Of a DNA stretch of 64,000 nt, positions 24,737-32,711 are shown one piece after another (within the stretch, counting starts at the first letter, position 1; every line of letters starts with the position of its first letter). The notes under the pieces are model-generated. The model was not told the origin of the DNA and made no database searches. It worked only from the letters and a program-made list of their open reading frames with translations. The stretch lies in NCBI RefSeq assembly GCF_042429435.1, contig NZ_JBHMAF010000108.1; one strand, given 5' to 3'. The translations under genes were made by a program, and so were the position numbers. The stretch comes from Ectobacillus funiculus. GTDB lineage: Bacteria; Bacillota; Bacilli; Bacillales; Bacillaceae_G.

Positions 24737-25828
24737 CTATTTAGCATCTTTAATAAAACGCCAAAGATCACGAAATACCTTTGCGTCATACAATGTTTTA
24801 AGAAGAACAAGCGTTGCTGGACCGATAATCAGACCAAGAAAACCGTATAGCTTGAACCCAACAAAAAGCGCAATAAGTGTTGGAAGCGGGTCGAGACCGA
24901 TATTGGAGGATAGTACTTTCGGTTCCATAATTTGTCGCTGTACAATGACGACGATATATAAAACAAGAAGTCCAACAGCGAGCGGAGTACTGCCTGTGAA
25001 GTAGGCGTATAAAATCCACGGTACAAATACTGCTCCTGTTCCAAGATACGGTAATAGATCAACAATTCCAGTCACGATAGCAATTGTAATAGCATATGGC
25101 ACACGCAAAACAAGCAATCCGACAAGTACGATAATGGTTGTCATTGAGACAAGCGTAAATTGCGCTTTAATGAAGCCAAGGAGCGCTTTACGCAAATTTC
25201 CAAAAATCGTTTCACTATATAGATGAATACGTGTTGGCAGTATGCGCTTTAGCCGTTGTCCCATTTTGTACCAATCATTGCTAATGAAAAACGTGGCAAG
25301 CAAAATGAAAATCAGAACGGTTGCTGTGGTTGGAAGAACGCGTAAAAAATTGGTCAATCCGCTCAAAATGGATGTAAGTAAATCTTGCGCCTTTTGTGTG
25401 AGGTCTGAACCAAGATTTTGAATATTAGAGGAGATTGTATTTTGCTGCGTCTCTCCAAGACGATTAAATTTTGTAGCTAAATCTTCATATAACGGCATGA
25501 TATTATGAACAATAATATTCTGTACATATACAACAAGTTTCGGAAATTGATTTGGCAAAATCTCAAGCAAGTACGTAGCGGCAGCGATGGTCTCTGTTAC
25601 GAGAAGAATAACAAGCCCTACTATTGCCCCAAATACAAGGATGAGCGTTACAAACACCGCAAGCGGGCGCGGGAAGAGAAGTTTTTTCTCGAGTAGATCG
25701 ACGATTGGATGCATCGCATATGCCAAACAAAGAGCAATAATAAATGGATATACTAGACCTGAGATATAAAAGAGAACGTACAGGCCAATTATAATTAACG
25801 CTGCCACAAAAATAAGCCGAAGCCCCAT
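24737..25828 (-). CDS. ytvI: AI-2E family transporter (YtvI type)
   Basis: A 363-residue membrane protein of the AI-2E (PerM) family, with about eight helices and the typical large loop between helices 2 and 3 (about residues 60-150). The conserved C-terminal part GLDPLPTLIALFVGFKLYGF is clear. The transport substrate in Bacillus is unknown. The first standard start is ATG at 25828, but it has no ribosome site; a perfect AGGAGG stands 8 bases before an in-frame ATT at 25852, which would add eight residues (ILNRDYLY). An ATT start as in infC is therefore possible. Convergent with fxsA. Confidence 0.85.
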   Translation of the reverse strand: MGLRLIFVAALIIIGLYVLFYISGLVYPFIIALCLAYAMHPIVDLLEKKLLFPRPLAVFVTLILVFGAIVGLVILLVTETIAAATYLLEILPNQFPKLVVYVQNIIVHNIMPLYEDLATKFNRLGETQQNTISSNIQNLGSDLTQKAQDLLTSILSGLTNFLRVLPTTATVLIFILLATFFISNDWYKMGQRLKRILPTRIHLYSETIFGNLRKALLGFIKAQFTLVSMTTIIVLVGLLVLRVPYAITIAIVTGIVDLLPYLGTGAVFVPWILYAYFTGSTPLAVGLLVLYIVVIVQRQIMEPKVLSSNIGLDPLPTLIALFVGFKLYGFLGLIIGPATLVLLKTLYDAKVFRDLWRFIKDAK

Positions 25829-26030
25829 GTACAGGTAATCTCGATTTAAAATGGAACATTCCTCCTGTTCGGAGTGTATTTTTTTTTATATTATGGGGAA
25901 GGTGAAATTTTTCCCATCTCTTATTTTACATCGTATTAAGGAGAAAAAAAAGCCGTTATTAGGCAATATTTTCCTGCTTTTTCTTGGGTATTTACGAAAT
26001 ATTATTTTTATAGGAAAGGATAAACAAGTT

Positions 26031-26492
26031 ATGTTTAATCAATCTGTTTTATTTTTATTCATTTTTCTTGCTATTGGCTTACTGGCTAAAAATCAATCGC
26101 TTACAATTGCTGTACTGGTGCTTCTCCTTATAAAATGGACACCCCTTAACGAAAAATTGTTTTCATACTTACAACAGAAAGGAATTAACTTTGGTGTAAC
26201 AATTATTACAATTGCTGTTCTTGTCCCGATTGCCTCGGGAGAAATCGGCTTTAGACAGTTGACGGAAGCGATCAAATCTTATTATGCTTGGATTGCGTTG
26301 GCATCTGGCATTGCTGTTGCGCTGCTGGCTAAGGGAGGGCTAAGCCTGCTTGCCAGTGATCCTCATATTACAACTGCACTTGTTCTTGGAACAGTGATAG
26401 CAGTTGCGCTTTTTAATGGGGTGGCGGTTGGGCCCCTTGTTGGGGCGGGTATTGCATATATGGTACTGCATGTGGTACAAATATTAAAGTAG
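26031..26492 (+). CDS. ytwI: UPF0756 membrane protein (DUF441)
   Basis: A 153-residue hydrophobic protein with four to five membrane helices and the family stretches FLAIGLLAKNQSLTIAVLVL, IASGEIGFRQL and VGPLVGAGIAYM. No function is known. The ATG at 26031 gives the usual family start MFNQSVLFLF and has AAAGGA upstream; the frame is open 60 codons further up, but that part is basic, unlike the family, and overlaps the ytvI promoter region. Its neighbours ytvI and citZ are as in B. subtilis. Confidence 0.85.
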   Translation: MFNQSVLFLFIFLAIGLLAKNQSLTIAVLVLLLIKWTPLNEKLFSYLQQKGINFGVTIITIAVLVPIASGEIGFRQLTEAIKSYYAWIALASGIAVALLAKGGLSLLASDPHITTALVLGTVIAVALFNGVAVGPLVGAGIAYMVLHVVQILK

Positions 26493-26512
26493 AACATTTT
26501 TATCTTGATATA

Positions 26513-26552
26513 AATTATCTGAATTCTTTTCATTCACAAAAGTCAGATAATT
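26513..26552 (+). promoter_or_regulatory. Palindromic operator candidate at citZ promoter
   Basis: AATTATCTGA (26513-26522) and TCAGATAATT (26543-26552) form a perfect 10-bp inverted repeat with a 20-base spacer, bracketing the -35 hexamer. The B. subtilis citZ promoter is bound by CcpC and CcpA; this could be the CcpC-type site, but the match to its ATAA-N7-TTAT box is partial. Confidence 0.4.
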
Positions 26553-26561
26553 GTTTATAAT
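26533..26561 (+). promoter_or_regulatory. Sigma-A promoter of citZ-icd-mdh
   Basis: TTCACA and TATAAT are exactly 17 bases apart. The expected start point is near 26568, which leaves a leader of about 155 bases before citZ. Confidence 0.75.
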
Positions 26562-26625
26562 GGTACGTAAGGGAGTGCCTGGGATAGATCAACAACGAGA
26601 ATGGTGTGGTGGAAAAGTAGCACCA

Positions 26626-26659
26626 ACATAAAACAATGCCAAGGTGCATTGTTTTATGT
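26626..26659 (+). promoter_or_regulatory. 14-bp perfect hairpin in citZ leader
   Basis: ACATAAAACAATGC and GCATTGTTTTATGT pair perfectly with a 6-base loop. A T-rich stretch (TTATTTTT) begins 5 bases after the stem. It lies between the promoter and citZ, so it is a candidate attenuator or RNA stability element. Confidence 0.55.
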
Positions 26660-26723
26660 CGTGTTATTTTTCGTCTCGGCGCTTTAGGGTTGGGGAGAAA
26701 TTTGTGGAAAAGGAGAGATTACT

Positions 26724-27842
26724 ATGGCAGTTACTCGAGGTCTTGAAGGGGTAGTAGCCACAACCTCATCGATTAGTTCTATTATTGATGACACTTTAAC
26801 ATATGTAGGCTACACAATCGATGACTTGGCAGAGCACGCTTCGTTTGAAGAGGTTGTGTATTTATTGTGGCACCGCAAGCTTCCAAACAAAACAGAACTA
26901 GAGGAGCTAAAATCTCAGCTAGCTGAAAACGCGCAAATTCCTGCAGAAATTATCGCATATCTAAAAGCAACAAACTTAAATGCAGCCCATCCAATGTCTG
27001 TCCTTCGTACAGTTATTTCCATGCTATCCTTATATGATGAAAGCGCAGAATCGATGGAAGGAAAATCTAATTATTTGAAAGCGGTTAAACTACAAGCACA
27101 GGTCTCAACAATTGTAGCTGCATATTCCCGTATCCGCAAAGGCTTGGAACCAGTTGCTCCCAATACAAAACTCAGCTTCGCAGCTAACTTTTTGTACATG
27201 CTGAATAATAGAGAGCCGAATGAAATTGAGATTCAAGCATTTGACAAAGCGCTCGTTCTTCATGCTGACCATGAGCTGAATGCATCGACATTTACGGCGC
27301 GTGTGTGCGTAGCGACGCTTTCGGATGTGTATTCTGGTATTACAGCTGCAATTGGAGCGTTAAAAGGCCCTCTTCATGGTGGTGCAAATGAGAATGTGAT
27401 GAAGATGCTTATGGAGATTGGCGATGTAGAAAATGTAGAGCCATACATCTTAAATGCGTTGAACAACAAAGTAAAGATTATGGGCTTTGGACATCGTGTA
27501 TATAGAGGTGGAGATCCACGCGCAAAGCACTTAAAGGAAATGTCCAAGAAAATTGGTGAAGTTACAGGCGAAACGAAATGGTATGAAATGTCCTTGCAAA
27601 TTGAGGAAATCGTAACATCTTCCAAAAATTTACCGCCAAATGTAGATTTCTATTCTGCTTCTATGTACCATTGTTTAGGAATTGATCATGATTTATTTAC
27701 ACCAATTTTTGCGATCAGCCGCATGTCTGGTTGGCTTGCGCACATTCTTGAGCAGTACGAAAACAATCGCCTAATCCGTCCGCGTGCGGATTATACAGGT
27801 CCTACGCATCAAACGTATGTGCCTGTTGAGAAAAGAGGATAA
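26724..27842 (+). CDS. citZ: Citrate synthase
   Basis: Condenses oxaloacetate and acetyl-CoA to citrate, the entry to the TCA cycle. 372 residues, the Gram-positive dimer length. The catalytic segments are LHADHELNASTFTARV, GPLHGGANENVMK, GFGHRVYRGGDPRAK and LGIDHDLFTPIFAISR (with the catalytic aspartate). The ATG has AAGGAGAG upstream. It leads the citZ-icd-mdh operon; a promoter and a structured leader precede it. Confidence 0.96.
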   Translation: MAVTRGLEGVVATTSSISSIIDDTLTYVGYTIDDLAEHASFEEVVYLLWHRKLPNKTELEELKSQLAENAQIPAEIIAYLKATNLNAAHPMSVLRTVISMLSLYDESAESMEGKSNYLKAVKLQAQVSTIVAAYSRIRKGLEPVAPNTKLSFAANFLYMLNNREPNEIEIQAFDKALVLHADHELNASTFTARVCVATLSDVYSGITAAIGALKGPLHGGANENVMKMLMEIGDVENVEPYILNALNNKVKIMGFGHRVYRGGDPRAKHLKEMSKKIGEVTGETKWYEMSLQIEEIVTSSKNLPPNVDFYSASMYHCLGIDHDLFTPIFAISRMSGWLAHILEQYENNRLIRPRADYTGPTHQTYVPVEKRG

Positions 27843-27918
27843 TTTTTGTTTGAAAGTTTGCCTGTTTCGGGTAGACTGAATAGTGGCAATATGACAACTA
27901 GTTATTGAGGTTGATTAG

Positions 27919-27934
27919 GACCCGCTTGCGGGTC
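27919..27934 (+). other. Small GC hairpin between citZ and icd
   Basis: GACCCGCTTGCGGGTC is a perfect 7-bp stem with a two-base loop and no T-run after it. It may stabilise or mark a processing point of the operon mRNA rather than end it. Confidence 0.45.
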
Positions 27935-27979
27935 TCTAGTCTGTTTCATACATATTTTATAAGCATGGGGGTAATTACA

Positions 27980-29269
27980 TTGACTACAGGTGAAAAAATT
28001 ACAGTAACGAACGGTGTATTGAACGTACCAAACAACCCAATCATTCCTTTCATCGAAGGAGATGGAACTGGTCCGGATATTTGGGCAGCTTCTGTACGTG
28101 TATTAGACGCAGCAGTTGAAAAAGCATACAAAGGCGAGAAGAAAATCGCTTGGAAGGAAGTACTTGCGGGTGAGAAAGCCTTCAACCAAACAGGTGAGTG
28201 GCTTCCTCAAGAAACACTTAATTTAATTGATGAGTACTTGCTTGCGATCAAAGGTCCTTTAACAACTCCAGTAGGCGGCGGTATTCGTTCTCTAAACGTG
28301 GCATTGCGTCAAGAACTTGACTTGTATGTATGTGTACGTCCTGTTCGCTATTTTGAAGGCGTTCCGTCACCAGTAAAGCGTCCAGAAGACACTGATATGG
28401 TAATTTTCCGTGAAAATACTGAGGACATCTATGCAGGTATTGAATATCAAAAAGGCTCTGCAGAAGTCCAAAAGGTACTTGAATTCCTGCAAACTGAAAT
28501 GGGCGTAAAGAAAATCCGCTTCCCTGAAACATCTGGTATCGGTATTAAGCCTGTTTCTGAAGAGGGAACAAAGCGTTTGGTTCGCGCAGCTATCCAATAT
28601 GCAGTTGATCATGGCCGTAAATCTGTAACGCTTGTTCACAAAGGAAATATTATGAAGTTTACAGAAGGTGCGTTCAAGAACTGGGGTTACGAAGTGGCTG
28701 AGCAAGAGTTCAGCGATCAAGTGTTCACTTGGGCGCAATACGATCGTCTTGTAGAAGAGCAAGGCAAGCAAGCAGCGAATGAAGCGCAAGCAGCAGCAGA
28801 AGCAGCTGGCAAAATCATCGTGAAGGATTCTATTGCAGATATTTTCTTACAACAAATTTTAACTCGTCCAAAAGAGTTCGACGTAGTGGCAACAATGAAC
28901 TTAAACGGCGACTATATTTCTGATGCATTAGCAGCACAAGTAGGTGGCATTGGTATTGCACCTGGCGCTAACATCAACTACGTAACAGGACATGCTATTT
29001 TCGAAGCGACACACGGTACAGCTCCGAAGTATGCAGGACTTGATAAAGTGAATCCGTCTTCTGTTATCCTTTCAGGCGTATTAATGCTTGAGCATCTTGG
29101 TTGGAACGAAGCAGCAAACCTAATTGTAGGATCTATGGAGAAAACAATTGCTTCTAAAGTAGTAACATACGATTTCGCACGTTTAATGGACGGAGCAACA
29201 GAAGTAAAATGCTCTGAGTTTGGCGACGAGTTAATTAAGAACATGGACACGGTTCAAGTAAACGCGTAA
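27980..29269 (+). CDS. icd: Isocitrate dehydrogenase (NADP)
   Basis: Oxidatively decarboxylates isocitrate to 2-oxoglutarate. 429 residues. Hallmarks are FIEGDGTGPDIW, the substrate loop GGGIRSLNVALRQELDLYV with the regulatory serine, ENTEDIYAGIEY, and EATHGTAPKYAGLDKVNPS. I use the TTG at 27980, 8 bases after GGGGGT, giving MTTGEKITVTNGVLNVPNN as in homologues; an ATG five codons earlier has no ribosome site. The last 200 bases of the gene are repeated, in decayed form, just downstream. Confidence 0.95.
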   Translation: MTTGEKITVTNGVLNVPNNPIIPFIEGDGTGPDIWAASVRVLDAAVEKAYKGEKKIAWKEVLAGEKAFNQTGEWLPQETLNLIDEYLLAIKGPLTTPVGGGIRSLNVALRQELDLYVCVRPVRYFEGVPSPVKRPEDTDMVIFRENTEDIYAGIEYQKGSAEVQKVLEFLQTEMGVKKIRFPETSGIGIKPVSEEGTKRLVRAAIQYAVDHGRKSVTLVHKGNIMKFTEGAFKNWGYEVAEQEFSDQVFTWAQYDRLVEEQGKQAANEAQAAAEAAGKIIVKDSIADIFLQQILTRPKEFDVVATMNLNGDYISDALAAQVGGIGIAPGANINYVTGHAIFEATHGTAPKYAGLDKVNPSSVILSGVLMLEHLGWNEAANLIVGSMEKTIASKVVTYDFARLMDGATEVKCSEFGDELIKNMDTVQVNA

Positions 29270-29274
29270 GCAGG

Positions 29275-29480
29275 TTTCAGGTGTATTAACGCTTGAACAT
29301 CTTGGCTGAAACGAAGCTGCAAACCTGATTGGATAGGGTCTATGAAGAAAACAATTGCTTCTAAAGTGTTAACATACGATTTCGCACGTTTAATGGACGG
29401 AGCAACAGAAGGAAATGCTCTGGGTTTGGCGATAAGTTAATTAAAAACATGGAGCGCGTTTCAAGTAAACGCGTAACAGG
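29275..29480 (+). pseudogene. Decayed tandem copy of the icd 3' end
   Basis: This 206-bp stretch repeats 29070-29274 (the last 200 bases of icd plus the stop) at roughly 90 percent identity by eye. Early in the icd frame a TGG codon has become TGA (GGC-TGA), and a one-base insertion follows, so it is not coding. The stop and following AACGCGTAACAGG are kept. It fills the gap between icd and mdh and carries no start of its own. Confidence 0.9.
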
Positions 29481-29496
29481 AGCAGGGGGAATTCTC

Positions 29497-30435
29497 ATGA
29501 CAATCAAACGTAAAAAGGTTTCTGTTATCGGTGCAGGGTTTACGGGAGCAACAACAGCATTCTTACTAGCGCAAAGGGAATTAGCTGATGTAGTATTAGT
29601 TGATATTGCACCATTAGAAAACCCGACTAAGGGAAAAGCGCTGGACATGCTTGAAGCAAGCCCAGTACAAGGCTTTGATGCAAATATTATCGGTACTGCT
29701 GACTATGCTGACACTGCTGATTCCGATGTGGTTGTAGTTACTGCAGGAATTGCACGTAAGCCTGGTATGAGCCGTGATGATCTTGTGGCAACAAACTCCA
29801 AAATTATGAAGAGTGTAGCTAAAGAAATCGTAAAGTATTCTCCAAACACAACAATTGTTGTGTTAACGAATCCTGTTGATGCGATGACTTATACAATCTT
29901 TAAGGAGTCTGGCCTTCCAAAAGAGCGTGTAATTGGGCAGTCCGGCGTACTTGATACGGCCCGCTTCCGTACGTTTGTAGCGCAGGAATTAAACCTGTCT
30001 GTAAAGGATGTGACAGGCTTCGTATTAGGCGGTCACGGTGACGATATGGTTCCGCTTGTACGTTATTCCTATGCTGGCGGTATTCCACTGGAAACATTAA
30101 TTCCAAAGGACCGTTTAGATGCGATTGTCGAGCGTACACGTAAAGGCGGCGGTGAAATCGTAAGCCTTTTAGGAAACGGCAGTGCATACTACGCTCCGGC
30201 TGCTTCCCTTGTTGAAATGACAGAAGCAATCCTAAAAGATCAGCGTCGCGTATTGCCTGCTATTGCTTATTTAGAAGGTGAGTATGGCTACAGCGATTTA
30301 TACTTGGGTGTTCCTGTTATTCTTGGCGGAAACGGAATTGAAAAGGTTATCGAGCTGGATCTTCTTGACGAAGAAAAAGCGGCACTTGACCGTTCTGTCG
30401 AAGCTGTACGCAACGTAATGAAAGTACTTGCTTAA
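29497..30435 (+). CDS. mdh: Malate dehydrogenase
   Basis: NAD-dependent oxidation of malate to oxaloacetate. 312 residues, the LDH-like class. Motifs are VIGAGFTGATTAFLLA (NAD loop), VTAGIARKPGMSRDDL, IGQSGVLDTARFR and the catalytic histidine in LGGHGDDMVPL. The ATG at 29497 follows CAGGGGGA and gives MTIKRKKVSVIGAGF; an upstream in-frame start lies inside the icd remnant. It ends the citZ-icd-mdh operon with a terminator, and phoPR no longer follows directly because an extra gene lies between. Confidence 0.96.
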   Translation: MTIKRKKVSVIGAGFTGATTAFLLAQRELADVVLVDIAPLENPTKGKALDMLEASPVQGFDANIIGTADYADTADSDVVVVTAGIARKPGMSRDDLVATNSKIMKSVAKEIVKYSPNTTIVVLTNPVDAMTYTIFKESGLPKERVIGQSGVLDTARFRTFVAQELNLSVKDVTGFVLGGHGDDMVPLVRYSYAGGIPLETLIPKDRLDAIVERTRKGGGEIVSLLGNGSAYYAPAASLVEMTEAILKDQRRVLPAIAYLEGEYGYSDLYLGVPVILGGNGIEKVIELDLLDEEKAALDRSVEAVRNVMKVLA

Positions 30436-30442
30436 TACATTT

Positions 30443-30479
30443 AGAAAAAAGATTCGGGGGACTCCTCGAATCTTTTTTT
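30443..30479 (+). terminator. Intrinsic terminator of citZ-icd-mdh
   Basis: AAAAAAGATTCGGGG pairs with CCTCGAATCTTTTTTT with a short loop. Confidence 0.8.
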
Positions 30480-30594
30480 ACATTGTAAGAAAGTATAAAT
30501 TTCCAGCTAGGAGTGAATTCGACGTAGTCGGAAATTTTAGGAGTACAGTATAAGTGCAACTACGCCTCTGTCTTCGCCAATCGGCGACTTTTTC
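30480..30594 (+). repeat. 134-bp dispersed repeat with internal deletion
   Basis: Begins in the T-run of the mdh terminator (ACATTGTAAGAAAG). The middle lacks the segment between CTTCGCC and the final hairpin (about 18 bases missing), then ends CGCCAATCGGCG with a T-run. Confidence 0.88.
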
Positions 30595-30728
30595 AAGGAT
30601 GTAAGTTTTTATGTACTATTCCTTTTTTAAACAAACAGGGGATCCGGAAAGGGGTTTTCAATTTTCATATTTTTTAGTTGAATAAGAATGATGAAACCTT
30701 TAGCATAAAGAAGAGTGAATCTCTCTTT

Positions 30729-30857
30729 ACACTTTGGGAAAGCATAAATTTCCAGCGAGAAGCGAATTCGACGCAGTCGGAAATTTTAAGAACAAAGTAT
30801 AAGTGCAACTACGCCTCTGTCTTCGCCTAGCGGCTTGCCAGTCGGCGAGTTTTCTTT
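30729..30857 (+). repeat. 134-bp dispersed repeat, near-full copy
   Basis: From ACTTTGGGAAAG to GGCGAGTTTTCTTT. The 3' hairpin reads CTTGCCAGTCGGCGAG; the changed C-to-T still pairs with G as a wobble. It lies about 50 bases before the serine acetyltransferase-like gene, after a 134-base spacer from the previous copy. Confidence 0.88.
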
Positions 30858-30907
30858 ACAAAGAGCTGTTTGTATAAAGAAATATTTCGATCAAAAGGAG
30901 CACTGCA

Positions 30908-31825
30908 ATGGAGCTGAACAACTGGTTAAATCGGGATATGCCTGAGGTAGCACAAAAGTTGGAAAAGATTAATATGGATCATTTTTTCAAGGAAAAGACA
31001 ATCGGGTTTGCTGGTAAAGAGATTGTCTACAAGGTATTGTTTCATTTGCGCTCTGCATTGTTTCCTGGGGTGTACGAAAACTACCCTATTGATGAGACGA
31101 GAGCAAATATTCTAATCGGGAATCGAATCCGAAATGCGGCTGTAGATTTGAGTAACTTAATCGAGAAGGCCTTTAAGAATGAGTGTGCGATGAAGTATAA
31201 AACATTGGTGGAACGACGGGATCGTGCAAATGAAATTACGATCCATTTGATTAATAAGCTGCCTGAAATACGCGAAACGTTAAATACAGATATTGAGGCT
31301 GCCTATAATGGGGATCCAGCAGCATTAAATACGGAAGAAATCTTACTTAGCTATCCTTCTATCGAGGCTATTAGTATATACAGAATTGCGCACGTATTAT
31401 ATGAGATGCATGTACCTCTCATACCGAGAATGATGTCGGAATATGCTCATCAGCTAACGGGAATTGATATTCATCCAGGCGCTGAAATCGGAGAAAGCTT
31501 CTTTATTGATCACGGGACAGGCGTTGTAATCGGTGAAACATGTATTATTGGGAAGAATGTAAAAATATATCAAGGTGTGACACTTGGAGCAAAAAGTTTT
31601 CCGCTTGATGAGAATGGGAATCCGATAAAAGGAATCAAGAGGCACCCTGAAATCGAGGAGGGGGTTGTGATTTATGCTGGTGCTACAATTCTTGGAGGAG
31701 ATACAGTAGTAGGGCATGATTCTACCATCGGGGGCAATGTTTGGCTCACTCATTCTGTTCCACCGTTTTCACAAGTGTATAATTCTCAGCCATCGCCGAC
31801 TATTACACAAAGCGTTCCGAAATAA
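30908..31825 (+). CDS. Serine O-acetyltransferase-like protein
   Basis: A 305-residue acyltransferase of the CysE family. An N-terminal helical region (about residues 1-170) is longer than in classic CysE, and the C-terminal part is a left-handed beta helix of hexapeptides: IDIHPGAEIGESFFIDHGTG, VVIGETCIIGKNVKIYQGVT, GVVIYAGATILGGDTVVG. His in FIDHGTG is the expected catalytic base. It would make O-acetylserine for cysteine synthesis. AAAAGGAG precedes the ATG. In B. subtilis phoP follows mdh directly, so this gene is an insertion; two repeat copies flank its upstream side. Confidence 0.85.
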   Translation: MELNNWLNRDMPEVAQKLEKINMDHFFKEKTIGFAGKEIVYKVLFHLRSALFPGVYENYPIDETRANILIGNRIRNAAVDLSNLIEKAFKNECAMKYKTLVERRDRANEITIHLINKLPEIRETLNTDIEAAYNGDPAALNTEEILLSYPSIEAISIYRIAHVLYEMHVPLIPRMMSEYAHQLTGIDIHPGAEIGESFFIDHGTGVVIGETCIIGKNVKIYQGVTLGAKSFPLDENGNPIKGIKRHPEIEEGVVIYAGATILGGDTVVGHDSTIGGNVWLTHSVPPFSQVYNSQPSPTITQSVPK

Positions 31826-31896
31826 AGCAGCTATACCTATCGGAAGGAAACCTCCTTCAACAATATGCCCTGCTTGGGGCAGTGTGGGGCTTTAGG

Positions 31897-31925
31897 TTGA
31901 GCAATTATTTGTTTTCTAGTATGAT
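31897..31925 (+). promoter_or_regulatory. Sigma-A promoter of phoPR
   Basis: TTGAGC and TATGAT are 17 bases apart, about 70 bases before phoP. PHO boxes (TTAACA-type direct repeats) were looked for and not found nearby. Confidence 0.6.
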
Positions 31926-31994
31926 ACAACTAATAAAATAGACAAATATTCATTGGATGAGGAAGGGTTTTACTTTTTAATCTGGAGGCGTAGA

Positions 31995-32711
31995 ATGAGC
32001 AATCGTATTTTAGTAGTGGATGATGAGGAATTTATCTTAACGTTAATAGAATTTAATTTACAGCAAGCTGGATTTGAAGTCATCACCGCTATGGATGGAG
32101 CAGAGGGTCTTCGTAAAGCAACAGAAGAAAATCCGGATTTAGTTATACTAGATTTAATGCTGCCGAAAATGGATGGAATGGAAGTATGTAAGGAGCTTCG
32201 GCTGCGTCGTATCATGACGCCGATTTTAATGCTAACCGCTAAAGATGATGAATTTGATAAGGTACTCGGTCTTGAATTAGGCGCAGATGATTATATGACA
32301 AAGCCGTTCAGCCCTAGAGAGGTTATTGCGCGAGTTAAAGCGATTTTGCGCCGGACGAGAATGAGTGATGATAACGCACAGGAAGAGCAAGATACGAGCC
32401 GTATTATGATTGCTGATTTGAAAATTATGCCGGAGTATTACGAAGCGTACTACCGTGGGGAAAAGCTGGAGCTAACACCAAAGGAATTTGAACTTCTTGT
32501 CTATTTGGCTAAGCATAAGGGGCGTGTACTAACGCGTGATCAATTGTTAAGTGCCGTTTGGAACTATGACTTTGCCGGAGATACTCGTATCGTGGATGTT
32601 CACATTAGTCATTTGCGCGATAAAATTGAGAGCAATACAAAAAAGCCGGTTTATATTAAAACAATTCGCGGTTTAGGGTATAAGCTGGAAGAGCCGAAAA
32701 TCAATGAATAA
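31995..32711 (+). CDS. phoP: Phosphate response regulator PhoP
   Basis: OmpR-family response regulator that switches on the phosphate starvation genes. 238 residues. The receiver domain (residues 1-120) has the acidic pair DDE at 9-11, the phosphoacceptor Asp53 in VILDLMLPKMDG, and KPFSPREV. The winged helix (about 145-236) ends in KTIRGLGYKLEEP. The ATG at 31995 has TGGAGG 8 bases upstream and gives MSNRILVVDDEE; an earlier in-frame start is unsupported. The stop overlaps phoR by 8 bases. Confidence 0.94.
   Translation: MSNRILVVDDEEFILTLIEFNLQQAGFEVITAMDGAEGLRKATEENPDLVILDLMLPKMDGMEVCKELRLRRIMTPILMLTAKDDEFDKVLGLELGADDYMTKPFSPREVIARVKAILRRTRMSDDNAQEEQDTSRIMIADLKIMPEYYEAYYRGEKLELTPKEFELLVYLAKHKGRVLTRDQLLSAVWNYDFAGDTRIVDVHISHLRDKIESNTKKPVYIKTIRGLGYKLEEPKINE

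Noticed and set aside
25851..26030. 60-codon N-terminal extension of ytwI
   Set aside because: It overlaps the divergent ytvI start region, is basic unlike the family, and the family start MFNQSVLF is at 26031.
31860..31995. PHO boxes in front of phoP
   Set aside because: No TTAACA-like direct repeats with the right spacing were found around the promoter.
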